Of a DNA stretch of 50,967 bases, positions 37,214 to 45,646 are shown piece by piece. A program made the position numbers and the translations under genes. The stretch lies in assembly GCA_021777535.1 (NCBI GenBank), contig JAJYDN010000016.1, positions 1 through 50,967 of the forward strand, given 5' to 3'. A model generated the notes under the pieces. That model ran no database searches. It was not told the origin of the DNA and saw nothing but the letters and a program-made list of their open reading frames with translations. Source of the stretch: Pseudomonadota bacterium. GTDB taxonomy: Bacteria; Pseudomonadota; Gammaproteobacteria; Acidiferrobacterales; Acidiferrobacteraceae. The first letter of the stretch is position 1. Each line of letters starts with the position of its first letter.

Positions 37214-38362
37214 TCAATAGCGCCCCGTCGTGGCAAGGCGCTCGCTTGCGGCAATCAGGAGAGCGGCCACGCGGCGTATGTCGTCTTCCGTGGTGGCGGC
37301 ACCCAGCGACAGCCGTACGGCGCCGCGCGCCCGGTCGGCGTCCAGACCCATGGCCGCGAGAACGCCGCTCACGGCCTGCCCGGCTTCATGGCAGGCCGAA
37401 CCGACGGAGGCCGCGATCTCGGGGATTTCGGCAAGCAGCCGGCGGCCGCTTACCTTCGGGATAGAGATGTTCAGGGTATTGGGCAATCGGTGTTCGGGGT
37501 GGCCATTCAGTTGTAATCCCGGAATCCCGTCGGTCAATCGGGCATACAGCGCGTCTTGCAGTGCGCGCAGGCGGAATGAAAGCGCCGGCAAGCGCTCGCG
37601 CGCGAGATCGGCAGCCGCGCCGAGGGCCACGATATAGGGGACGTTTTCTGTTCCGGGACGCAGTCCGTGCTCCTGATCGGCACCCGCGAGAACAGGTAAA
37701 AGCGGCGTCTTGCGCCGCACATACAGCGCGCCTATGCCCTTGGGGGCATAGAACTTGTGTCCGGCAATGGTGAGGAGATCGATGCCGAGCGCATCGACGC
37801 TGACGGGAAGCTTGCCGACGGACTGGGCGGCATCGGTATGGAACAGCACACCGCGGGCGCGGGCGATGGCGCTCAATTCGGCGATCGGCTGCAGCGTCCC
37901 GACTTCGTTGTTGGCGTGCATGATCGAGACCAGGATGGTGTCACGGCGCAGTGCATCCTGAAGCGCTTGCGGCGATACGCGTGCGTGCGCATCGACCGCG
38001 AGCACGGTCACCTCATACGCCTCTTCGCGCAGCCGTTCCAGAGGCGCTGTCACCGAAGGGTGCTCGATCGACGAGGTGATGATGTGGCGGCCCTTATGCC
38101 GCAACGCCCGCGCCACGCCCCGCAGCGCGAGATTGTTGGATTCGGTGGCGCAGCCCGTGAAGACGATTTCGTCGGCTTGCGCGCCGAGCAGGCTTGCCAC
38201 CGCCATGCGGGCATTCGCGACCGCTTCGGCGGCGCGCCGGCCGTAGGGATGCGACGAGGATGGATTACCGAAATGCTGACGCAGAAAGGGCGCCATGGCC
38301 TCGAGCACCTCCGCCGCGATGGGGGTGGTCGCGTTGTAATCGAGATAGAGGGGCTCGTTCAC
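37214..38362 (-). CDS. Cysteine desulfurase (NifS/IscS-like)
   Basis: A 382-aa class V aminotransferase. LYLDYNATTPIAAEV opens the protein, with the substrate-binding HANNEVGTLQP, the PLP-binding lysine in TIAGHKFYAPKGIGA and the persulfide cysteine in SVGSACHEAGQAVSG. It removes sulfur from cysteine to form an enzyme persulfide for Fe-S cluster or thiocofactor synthesis. No iscU or iscA is adjacent, so a role in local sulfur metabolism is likely. The GTG start overlaps the stop of the transsulfuration gene (GTGA), showing coupling. Confidence 0.92.
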   Translation of the reverse strand: MNEPLYLDYNATTPIAAEVLEAMAPFLRQHFGNPSSSHPYGRRAAEAVANARMAVASLLGAQADEIVFTGCATESNNLALRGVARALRHKGRHIITSSIEHPSVTAPLERLREEAYEVTVLAVDAHARVSPQALQDALRRDTILVSIMHANNEVGTLQPIAELSAIARARGVLFHTDAAQSVGKLPVSVDALGIDLLTIAGHKFYAPKGIGALYVRRKTPLLPVLAGADQEHGLRPGTENVPYIVALGAAADLARERLPALSFRLRALQDALYARLTDGIPGLQLNGHPEHRLPNTLNISIPKVSGRRLLAEIPEIAASVGSACHEAGQAVSGVLAAMGLDADRARGAVRLSLGAATTEDDIRRVAALLIAASERLATTGRY

Positions 38363-39528
38363 CCCAGGGCCTGCTCGAGATCGCCGATCAGATCTTCGGC
38401 ATCCTCGAGTCCCACGGACAGCCGAATCATGCCCCCCGTGATGCCCCGCCGGGCGCGCTCGCCTTCGCTCAACCCATGGTGGGTCGTCGTCACGGGCTGG
38501 GTGGCCAGACTTTCAACGCCCCCAAGGCTTGGCGCGATGGCAAAGAGGCGCAGCCTGTCCACTACCGCGGCCGTCTGAGCGGTGCCGCCATCCACTTCGA
38601 TGGTGACCATGCCGCCAAAACCCGCCATCTGCCGCGCAGCCATCGGGTGACCGGGGAAACCGGGCAGGCCGGGAAACAGGACACGCCGGACCCGGGGGTG
38701 ACGCACCAGGGCTTCGGCGATCCGTTGGGCGTTGGCGTTTTGCTGGCGCACCCGTACGACCAGAGTACGCAGACTGCGCGAGAGCAAGGCACAAGTCTCG
38801 GGGGATGGTGTCGTACCCAGGTTTTTACGCCAGCCGAACACGGGCTCGATCAACTCCCTGCTTCCCATGATAGCGCCGGCAGTGAGATCGCTGTGGCCGC
38901 CAAGGTACTTCGTGGCGCTGTGGACCACGAGGTCGGCGCCGAGGCTGAGCGGCTGCTGGTTCACGGGCGAGGCAAAGGTGTTGTCCACGGCGAGCCGCGC
39001 GCCATGGACATGAGCCCGTGCCGCGATGGCGGCGATGTCGAATATCTCGAGGACGGGGTTCGTGGGCGTCTCTAAAAATACCAGACCGTAACCGGCGGCC
39101 AGCAGGACATCGAGCCGGTCCATCTCGTGGCCGAGCAGCAAAGCGGTGCGGATGCCAAGCTGCGGCAACTGTTCGGTGAGCATCTCCAGAGTTCCGCCAT
39201 AGGCGTCGCCCAGGCAAATGACGCCCCGGCGGCCGTGGGCAAGAAAGAGCGCCGATTCGGCCCCCATGCCAGAGCTGAAGGCCAATGCGGCCTCGGCGTT
39301 TTCGAGGCTCGCGAGTTTGGCCTCCAGGGCCCGCACGGTCGGATTGAAACCGTAGCGCGTATACAGGCTGCCCGATGCGCGTCCCTCGACCACATCCAGC
39401 AAGGCCGCAGTCGACGGAAAGGCGAACGTGGTGGTGGTATAGGTCGGCGTGTGCGGGCTGCCGTGGGCGTCATGGCCCTCGCCTGCATGCACGCAGCGGG
39501 TGGATAATCCCTGCGTCTTTGCATCCAT
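38359..39528 (-). CDS. Cystathionine gamma-synthase/lyase-type PLP enzyme
   Basis: A 389-aa Cys/Met-metabolism PLP enzyme. STRCVHAGEGHD at the start, YTRYGFNPT (PLP phosphate contact from the neighbouring subunit), SGMGAESALFLA, LAVDNTFASPVNQQPLSLGAD and the PLP lysine in HSATKYLGGHSD are family hallmarks. Synthase and lyase cannot be told apart reliably; the lyase reading would release cysteine or H2S and suit the neighbours. The start ATG shares one base with the preceding stop (TGATG). The longer frame from 39603 is not used. Confidence 0.88.
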   Translation of the reverse strand: MDAKTQGLSTRCVHAGEGHDAHGSPHTPTYTTTTFAFPSTAALLDVVEGRASGSLYTRYGFNPTVRALEAKLASLENAEAALAFSSGMGAESALFLAHGRRGVICLGDAYGGTLEMLTEQLPQLGIRTALLLGHEMDRLDVLLAAGYGLVFLETPTNPVLEIFDIAAIAARAHVHGARLAVDNTFASPVNQQPLSLGADLVVHSATKYLGGHSDLTAGAIMGSRELIEPVFGWRKNLGTTPSPETCALLSRSLRTLVVRVRQQNANAQRIAEALVRHPRVRRVLFPGLPGFPGHPMAARQMAGFGGMVTIEVDGGTAQTAAVVDRLRLFAIAPSLGGVESLATQPVTTTHHGLSEGERARRGITGGMIRLSVGLEDAEDLIGDLEQALG

Positions 39529-39833
39529 CAGTTCCACTCCGGCATCGCTCTTTTTGCGGCGCCTTCGAGAAGTGCCACTATGCGGCCTGCGTCCGGACCG
39601 CACAATCCGATGGCCGCGCCGATGTCGTGCGGCGCGACGATGACACCATCGGAAGGCGCGACCGGATCTCCATCGATCAGTATGGCTGGCGCCCTGATGT
39701 GCGGTTGCGCGGGCAGCCCGTCGAACCGCTCGACGCAGTGCGCGCCGGTATGTTCCACCAGGACGGTGGCGTAGGCGCGATAGAGCCGGCAGCGGCCGCC
39801 AGGCGGATCATTGAGAAGCAAGCTTACGATCAT
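39528..39833 (-). CDS. Unknown 101-aa protein in sulfur operon
   Basis: A small soluble protein with a clear Shine-Dalgarno (AAGGGGG). It lies 10 bp behind the TSUP gene and shares one base with the start of the transsulfuration gene. Cysteines are at 15, 33 and 78. I do not recognise a family; the pattern of hydrophobic strands with PHIRAPAILIDGDPV could fit a thioredoxin-like or ferredoxin-like fold. Tight coupling says it works with the sulfur enzymes, nothing more. Confidence 0.65.
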   Translation of the reverse strand: MIVSLLLNDPPGGRCRLYRAYATVLVEHTGAHCVERFDGLPAQPHIRAPAILIDGDPVAPSDGVIVAPHDIGAAIGLCGPDAGRIVALLEGAAKRAMPEWN

Positions 39834-39843
39834 GGGGCCCCCT

Positions 39844-40608
39844 TTACGGCAGGTTTTTTACGAGAATGGCGCTCGCGGCACACACCAGAAAGACGCCGAA
39901 GATGCGTTTCAGGTGGGCGGCCGACAACCCTTGCGCAAGCCGCATGCCGCCTACGCTGCCCACGATCGCCAGGAAAGCAAAGAGGCCGACCAGCGGATAG
40001 TCGATGGGCACATGGCCGGCGTAACCAACGAAACCGGATGTCGAATTCAACGTCACGATGGCAAGGGATGTGCCGATCGCCTGGCGGATCGGCAAACCGG
40101 AGAGAAGAACGAGCGAGGGGACGATCAGAAACCCGCCCCCCACACCGACCAGGCCGGCGAGCACCCCCACCCCGATGCCGATCAGGCCCGTGCGCATCAG
40201 GCTGCGCGAAACGGCCGCCGGCTCCCCCGCCACCGCCCCCAGGGAAGGATTCGCGGGCATGGGGCGCAGCATCTTCCAGGCCGCCGCGTACATCGCGCAG
40301 GCGAAGATCACGAGTTGCGTCACCGCGGTCAGGTGGGCCCCGAGGCGCGTCCCGCAATACGCCCCCGTGACACTGAAGATGCTGAAAACGGCGGTCATCC
40401 CGAAATCCACATTCTGGCGGCGCCATTGCTGAAACGTGGCCACGGCGGCCGTGATCGCGATCACGCCGAGACTCGTGGCGATCGCGGATTTGGGCGGCAG
40501 GTGGGCCAGATAAATGAGTGCCGGGGTCGTGATGATGCTGCCCCCGCTGCCGAAGACCCCGAGCACAAGACCCATGACGAGCCCGGCCATACCCGAAACA
40601 AGATCCAT
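39844..40608 (-). CDS. TSUP-family (TauE/SafE) sulfur-anion exporter
   Basis: A 254-aa membrane protein with about eight helices. The two pseudo-repeats each begin with the family glycine motif: GLVLGVFGSGGSIITTPALIYL (first repeat, near 12) and GLVGVGGGFLIVPSLVLLSG (second repeat, near 152). TSUP proteins move sulfite, thiosulfate, sulfoacetate or related anions. First gene of the four-gene sulfur operon, with promoter and inverted repeat directly upstream and AGGTGAGG as ribosome-binding site. With an ArsR-rhodanese regulator next door, export of toxic sulfite or uptake of thiosulfate is plausible. Confidence 0.9.
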   Translation of the reverse strand: MDLVSGMAGLVMGLVLGVFGSGGSIITTPALIYLAHLPPKSAIATSLGVIAITAAVATFQQWRRQNVDFGMTAVFSIFSVTGAYCGTRLGAHLTAVTQLVIFACAMYAAAWKMLRPMPANPSLGAVAGEPAAVSRSLMRTGLIGIGVGVLAGLVGVGGGFLIVPSLVLLSGLPIRQAIGTSLAIVTLNSTSGFVGYAGHVPIDYPLVGLFAFLAIVGSVGGMRLAQGLSAAHLKRIFGVFLVCAASAILVKNLP

Positions 40609-40618
40609 TGCCTCACCT

Positions 40619-40670
40619 CTAGTATTCGTTTGATCGCTTGAATACTAGATTAGTTAGGGAAGAGGGTCAA
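40619..40670 (-). promoter_or_regulatory. Promoter and inverted-repeat operator of the sulfur operon
   Basis: Minus-strand -35 TTGACC (40670-40665) and -10 TAGTAT (40647-40642) are 17 bp apart. The perfect inverted repeat CTAGTATTC (40619-40627) and GAATACTAG (40640-40648), spacer 12, covers the -10 box. This is the classic layout for repression by a dimeric ArsR-type regulator. Confidence 0.75.
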
Positions 40671-40798
40671 GATAAGGCCGCCGGGCGTCTCACGAGGGCG
40701 CGAAGGGGAGCGAGGGTCTTGCCGCCGACGGCGTCGGCGGCGGTGTCTTGCGGCGGCTTCGTCTGTCCGCGCGCGGCGGCTGGGTCGTGGGAGCCTGG

Positions 40799-41467
40799 TC
40801 ATGCCCGGGTTTCGTGGCCACGGCACTCGCTGCGCAGCAGGGCCACTGCGAGGAAGGCCCCATGCGGCCAGGACGCCGGCAGCAGGGGCTCCATCAGCCG
40901 GGCCATGGGGCCGGCGCCCGGAAGGAACACGGCGTAACCGGTGCGCACGCGCGCAGGGGGCGGCGTCAGGCCCGAAATCAAGCCTTTTATCGTGGTTTCG
41001 TCGTCCCAACGGGCGCCAGCATAGGCGCCGCGCCCGGCCTTTTGCCGGTACAGGAGGCTGTGTCGGTGGAGCAAACCGAGAACGATGCCACAACGCGCCA
41101 CGCGCCACATTTCCGCGACCGCGGCGGCAGGATCCGGCATGAAACAAAGGCTGGTGATGGCGGCGCAATAGTCAAAGCGCAGGCCGGCGAACGGCAAGGC
41201 CTGGGCAAGCCCCCGGACAAAGCGGACATCCGGACTCGCGGCGGCTGCGTGGACAAGTGCCGCGCGGTCCGGATCGAGGGCCGTCACGTCGAAGCCGATG
41301 TCCGCAAAGCGCCGCGCAAAGTGGCCGGTGCCGGTTCCCACGTCGAGAAGCGTCGCGTGCGCCTTCGGTGCGAGCAATCGCGTCAAGAGGGCGAACTCGC
41401 GCTTAGCGATCCAATGACCACGCCGCGTATGGTACCAGGCGTCGTACTGTTCCGGAGACGATGTCAT
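40799..41467 (-). CDS. SAM-dependent methyltransferase (type 11)
   Basis: A 222-aa protein with motif I LLDVGTGTGHFARRFAD (about 40-56), the acidic loop VTALDPDRAA, and FDYCAAITSLCFMPDP where the post-motif aspartate region lies. Such methyltransferases act on small molecules, often quinones or other lipids; the substrate here is not predictable. It diverges from the ArsR-rhodanese gene across about 111 bp and precedes the sulfur operon on the same strand, but 190 bp and a promoter separate them. Confidence 0.85.
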   Translation of the reverse strand: MTSSPEQYDAWYHTRRGHWIAKREFALLTRLLAPKAHATLLDVGTGTGHFARRFADIGFDVTALDPDRAALVHAAAASPDVRFVRGLAQALPFAGLRFDYCAAITSLCFMPDPAAAVAEMWRVARCGIVLGLLHRHSLLYRQKAGRGAYAGARWDDETTIKGLISGLTPPPARVRTGYAVFLPGAGPMARLMEPLLPASWPHGAFLAVALLRSECRGHETRA

Positions 41468-41578
41468 AAGGGGTCTTTTTAGGACTTGGGGAAATGGAAG
41501 GGCGGCGCCTGCGCGACGGCCCCCGGGCCGATTGTGCTAGTATCTTTTGGAAACCCCATTGTGTTCTCGCGATTGCCG

Positions 41579-42268
41579 ATGTCAAGTAACGGAAGTTTCA
41601 AGCACGACCTTTTTTCCGAGTTTGCCCGCGTCGGCAAGGCCCTGAGCAGCGGCAATCGTCTGGAGCTTCTCGAATTTCTTGCGCAAGGCGAGCGCAGCGT
41701 GGAGGCCTTGGCGCGTGTCGCGGGATTGACGACCGCCAACACCTCCGCCCACCTTCAACACCTGCGCCGGGCCGGTCTTGTGACCGTCCGCAAGGAGGGA
41801 CAGTCCGTTTATTACCGTCTGACGGGAGACGACGTTGTGACGCTGATCGAGTGTCTGCGTCGTGTCGCCCAAACCCATCTCGCGGAAGTCTCCCGGCTCG
41901 TTGATACCTATCTCACCGTCAAGGACAGTCTCGAGCCGCTGCCCGCCAAGGAGCTTTTGGGTCGCGCCCGCGAGGGTCTGGTGACGGTGATCGACGTGCG
42001 CCCGGCCGAGGAGTATGTGGCCGGCCACGTGCCCGGGGCCCTGAACATCCCGCTTGCGCAGCTGGAAAGGCATCTGGCCGATTTACCCCACGACACGGAA
42101 GTGGTGGCCTATTGTCGCGGCCCCTATTGCGTGCTGGCCTACGAGGCCGTTGCGAGGCTGCGGGAGAAGGGCTTTGCGGCACGGCGACTCGAAGACGGCT
42201 TTCCGGAATGGAAGGAGGCGGGTCTGCCGGTGGAGCAAGGGGGCGACAAAGACGGTGGAAAACACTGA
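41579..42268 (+). CDS. ArsR-family regulator fused to a rhodanese domain
   Basis: A 229-aa protein. Residues 5-100 form an ArsR winged helix (FARVGKALSSGNRLELLEFL, TTANTSAHLQHLRRAGLVTV, VYYRLTGDDV). Residues 130-215 form a rhodanese domain with VIDVRPAEEYVAGHVPGA and the active-site loop AYCRGPYCVLAYEAV, whose catalytic cysteine is in CRGPYC. Such fusions are thought to sense sulfur compounds through persulfidation. The likely target is the TSUP operon, whose promoter has an ideal inverted repeat. CTAGTATC also occurs at 41537-41544 in its own upstream region, hinting at self-control. Start 41579 is chosen for the family N-terminus. Confidence 0.9.
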   Translation: MSSNGSFKHDLFSEFARVGKALSSGNRLELLEFLAQGERSVEALARVAGLTTANTSAHLQHLRRAGLVTVRKEGQSVYYRLTGDDVVTLIECLRRVAQTHLAEVSRLVDTYLTVKDSLEPLPAKELLGRAREGLVTVIDVRPAEEYVAGHVPGALNIPLAQLERHLADLPHDTEVVAYCRGPYCVLAYEAVARLREKGFAARRLEDGFPEWKEAGLPVEQGGDKDGGKH

Positions 42269-42759
42269 GCGAGACCGGCGATGGGCAAATCCCGGACGGG
42301 AAAGGGATCGCGATAAAACACGGGAGAGACTCTCCAGGAGCCGGAGTTCATGTGCCCTTGGGACGCCGAGTTTGCCGGGCCCCGTCACGGGCGGCGAGCG
42401 TTCTGGACGGCACTGGCGGCGGCAAAAAATTGGGAATAGGCTAAAGCGTATATTCGAGTTGTAGGGCAATCGGTTTCGGAGGGGCGGGTGGGGGTGGGCG
42501 GGTAACCTGCCCGGGGCGCCGGCTGGGGGCCTCAAACGAGCACGGACCGGCGTATGGAAATGGTCACCGGGGTGGGCGCCAAAGCGTTGACGCATCCCAC
42601 GCTTTTGGGTGAGCGCGAAGAGGCGATCCGCCCTGCGCCGGGAGCTGTGCGCACTACCCCCACCCGCCTGGATGTGACAAGGTTGCGACAGGAGCACCGG
42701 GTGGCATCAGGGATGCAGATGGCCGGGGTCGGAGACTGCACACCGGCATACGGATTGCC
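42269..42759. other. Intergenic region without a gene
   Basis: The 491 bp between the ArsR-rhodanese gene and the exporter operon contain GC-rich inverted repeats but no frame with a recognisable product. The promoter of the exporter operon must lie here; I could not identify a clear one. Confidence 0.45.
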
Positions 42760-43755
42760 ATGAGGATATCGCGACGGAGTATGGCCCTCATTGCGGCTGG
42801 TACGCTGGTGCTGGCCTATGGCCTGTGGCAGATACCCCTCGTCCGGCGGTTTGTGCTGGGCCCTCCGGCGGGTCCGCGCACCATTACGGTATCCGGCAAC
42901 ATCGAGGCCCATCAAAGCGTGCTCAGCTTTGTCGATGTGCAGGCGCCGATCGTCTATCTTCCATTCGATGAAGGCCGTTTCGTCAAGGCCGGCACGGTGC
43001 TGGCCCGCGTGCAGGCCCGCCTCTACCGGCAACAGCTGGACATAGACCGCGGCAGCATGGAGGTCGCCCGCCGGCAGGTGCTCGTCAACCAGAGCAACGT
43101 CGTTGCCGCCCGGAAGACGGTCGTGAGCGACCGGCTGAACGTGGCGCTTACCCATCGCAACTATATCCGGGCCCTGCGCCTGATAAAGGTCGGCGCGGTC
43201 TCGCGGCAGGCATATGATGAGGCCTATACGACCGCCGCGCAGGCTGCAGCGACACTGGCGCGCGACCGGGCCCTTCTGCGGGTCGCAAAACAGAACGTCG
43301 CCCTGGCAAAGGCGGGGTATGCGGCGGCGAAGGCCCGGGTGGGCCTCGATCGGGTTACCTTGTCCTATACGACACTGCGCGCCCCCTTCAGCGGCGTATT
43401 GGCGGTGCGCGAGGCGGAACTCGGCGAACTGGCGGCGCCAGGGGTGGCCATTTTCACGCTCGACGACCTGAACCATGTGTGGCTGCGCGCCTATGTGAAT
43501 GAACGGAATCTGGGCGCGGTCCGGCTCGGTGAGCCGGTCACCGTCACCACGGACACCTACCCGGGAAAGAAATATCGGGGCCGCATCGGCTTCATCTCCT
43601 CACAGGCGGAATTTACTCCGAAGACCGTAGAGACCCACGCCGAGCGTGTCACGCTCGTCTATCGCATCCGCATCGACATCCATAATCCGACACACGAACT
43701 CCTGCCGGGCATGCCCGCCGATGCGAGGATCGCGCTGTTGCCGGCCGGCCCATGA
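42760..43755 (+). CDS. HlyD/YbhG-type membrane fusion protein
   Basis: A 331-aa periplasmic adaptor with one N-terminal membrane anchor (about 8-25). The biotinyl-lipoyl halves are VDVQAPIVYLPFDEGRFVKAG (near 66) and YTTLRAPFSGVLAVREAELG (near 205), given only to place the fold, with a long alpha-helical hairpin between (heptads from about 90-190) and a beta-barrel domain after. It is the first gene of a five-gene ABC exporter cluster resembling ybhGFSR. Its stop overlaps the next start (ATGA). Such systems export drugs, heavy-metal conjugates or lipids. Confidence 0.88.
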   Translation: MRISRRSMALIAAGTLVLAYGLWQIPLVRRFVLGPPAGPRTITVSGNIEAHQSVLSFVDVQAPIVYLPFDEGRFVKAGTVLARVQARLYRQQLDIDRGSMEVARRQVLVNQSNVVAARKTVVSDRLNVALTHRNYIRALRLIKVGAVSRQAYDEAYTTAAQAAATLARDRALLRVAKQNVALAKAGYAAAKARVGLDRVTLSYTTLRAPFSGVLAVREAELGELAAPGVAIFTLDDLNHVWLRAYVNERNLGAVRLGEPVTVTTDTYPGKKYRGRIGFISSQAEFTPKTVETHAERVTLVYRIRIDIHNPTHELLPGMPADARIALLPAGP

Positions 43756-44696
43756 GCGCCGCCGCCCCGGACATCACCATCCTCACACAGGGGCTCTCCC
43801 GCAGCTTCGGGACCGTGGCGGCGATCCGCAAGGTGGACATGGCGATCCTGCGCGGCGAGATATTCGGCCTGGTCGGCCCGGACGGGGCCGGCAAAACGAC
43901 GATCATGCGCATGCTCGCGGGGATCCTGACGCCCGATGCCGGCGCGATTTCCGTCGACGGGATCGACGTCGTGCGCGATGCCGAAAGTGTCAAGCACCAC
44001 GTGAGCTACATGCCGCAGCGCTTCGGCCTCTACGAAGATCTGACGGTGACGGAGAACCTCTTTTTTTATGGCGAGCTGTTTGGCGTATCGCGCAGGGATC
44101 GTCTGGCGCGCAGCCGCGAACTGCTTGCCGCCGCCGGCCTGCTGCCCTTCCAGGACCGCCTGGCGAGCCAGCTTTCGGGTGGCATGAAGCAAAAACTCGG
44201 CCTGGTCTGCGCGTTGATCCATGCCCCACGCATTCTGCTGCTCGATGAGCCCACCACCGGTGTGGATCCTGTCTCCCGGCGCGATTTCTGGGCGATCCTC
44301 TACAGTCTGCGCGAAAGCGGCGTCACCATCGTGCTGTCCACAGCCTACATGGACGAGGCCGAGCGCTGTTCGCGCCTGGCGCTCCTGCACGCAGGCGAGA
44401 TCCGCCACTGCGACACACCCGAGCGCCTGAAGCAGGCGATGCCGGGCGCCCTGCTTGCGGTCGCCGGTCCGGACCCGCGCACGTTGCGGACCCTGATCGC
44501 CGGCCGGCCGGGCGTGCTGGGTGTACTGCTCATGGGCGACCGGGTTCATGTCCGCGTCGATGACCCCGCCCGCCGCATTCCGGAACTGGAGGCGCTCTTC
44601 GCCGGCCAGGGTATCACCGGCGCGGTCATCTCTTCGGCCGACCCCGGGATCGAGGATGTGTTCGTGGCCCTGGTCGGGACGCAGACGGCGTCATGA
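43752..44696 (+). CDS. ABC exporter ATPase, first of two
   Basis: A 314-aa ABC ATPase. Walker A is GPDGAGKTT (about 42-50), the signature is LSGGMKQKLGL, Walker B is ILLLDEPTTGVDP and the H-loop is preceded by VLSTAYMDEAERC (the usual switch histidine is replaced by Ala in STAY). In E. coli YbhF the two ATPase halves are one protein; here they are separate genes. ATGA overlaps at both ends show coupled translation. The C-terminal about 80 residues are an extension common to this group. Confidence 0.9.
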   Translation: MSAAAPDITILTQGLSRSFGTVAAIRKVDMAILRGEIFGLVGPDGAGKTTIMRMLAGILTPDAGAISVDGIDVVRDAESVKHHVSYMPQRFGLYEDLTVTENLFFYGELFGVSRRDRLARSRELLAAAGLLPFQDRLASQLSGGMKQKLGLVCALIHAPRILLLDEPTTGVDPVSRRDFWAILYSLRESGVTIVLSTAYMDEAERCSRLALLHAGEIRHCDTPERLKQAMPGALLAVAGPDPRTLRTLIAGRPGVLGVLLMGDRVHVRVDDPARRIPELEALFAGQGITGAVISSADPGIEDVFVALVGTQTAS

Positions 44697-45646
44697 ACGC
44701 CACCGGGCCGGCGGTCGTCGCAGAGGGCCTGACGAAGAGATTCCGGTCGTTTACGGCCGTGGATCATCTCGACTTGCGCATCGAGAAAGGCGAAATCGCC
44801 GGCTTCATCGGCCCCAACGGGGCCGGTAAATCCACCACGATCCGCATGTTGTGCGGGCTTTTGCGGCCAAGCGAAGGCCGGGCCCTGGTGGCGGGCTTTG
44901 ATGTGGGCCAACAGCCGGAAGCGGTGCGCGAACACATCGGGTACATGTCGCAGAAATTTTCCCTCTACGGAGATCTGACGGTCCGCGAGAATCTGCGTTT
45001 CTTCGGCGGCATTTACCGGGTCGCGCGCGGCGAGATGGGGGAGCGGACGCGTTTCGCCATCACCATGGCCGGGCTGCAGGAACGCGAAGACGCCCTGGTC
45101 CGCACGCTCGCCGGCGGCTGGAAGCAGCGCCTGGCCCTGGGGTGCGCGATCCTCCACCGGCCGCCGATCCTGTTTCTGGATGAACCCACCTCGGGCGTCG
45201 AACCCGAAGCCCGGCGGCGGTTCTGGGATCTGATCCATGAACTGGCCGCAGGGGGTGTCACCATCCTGGTGTCCACCCACTATATGGACGAGGCCGAGTA
45301 CTGTAACCGGATCGCGCTGATCGACCGCGGCCGCCTGGTCGCCCTGGGGACACCGGGCCAATTGCGCAGCCGCCACCTGGGCGGAGAACTGTTCGAGATC
45401 CGCTGCACACCGCTTGGGGCCGCGCTGCACGTTCTGCAGGGCGCAGCCGGCGTGATCGACGCGGCGATTTTTGGCGACCGGCTGCATGTGGTGCTGGGCC
45501 CGGGCGGCCTCGATCAGGCCGGCCTTCCCGGATTTCTGCAGGAACACGGGGTGAGCGTGCAGGCCGTGCGGACCGTCACGCCGAGCCTCGAGGACGTCTT
45601 CGTCCGGCTGGTCTCCACTCACCACGGAGGACAGGACTCTTCATGA
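44693..45646 (+). CDS. ABC exporter ATPase, second of two
   Basis: A 317-aa ABC ATPase. Walker A GPNGAGKST (about 43-51), signature LAGGWKQRLAL (LSGG changed to LAGG), Walker B ILFLDEPTSGVEP, and the switch His in VSTHYMDEAEYC. The Asp of the D-loop is Glu (GVEP). The first ATPase lacks the switch histidine while this one has it, so the two sites of the heterodimer are probably unequal. ATGA overlaps with both neighbours. Confidence 0.9.
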   Translation: MNATGPAVVAEGLTKRFRSFTAVDHLDLRIEKGEIAGFIGPNGAGKSTTIRMLCGLLRPSEGRALVAGFDVGQQPEAVREHIGYMSQKFSLYGDLTVRENLRFFGGIYRVARGEMGERTRFAITMAGLQEREDALVRTLAGGWKQRLALGCAILHRPPILFLDEPTSGVEPEARRRFWDLIHELAAGGVTILVSTHYMDEAEYCNRIALIDRGRLVALGTPGQLRSRHLGGELFEIRCTPLGAALHVLQGAAGVIDAAIFGDRLHVVLGPGGLDQAGLPGFLQEHGVSVQAVRTVTPSLEDVFVRLVSTHHGGQDSS

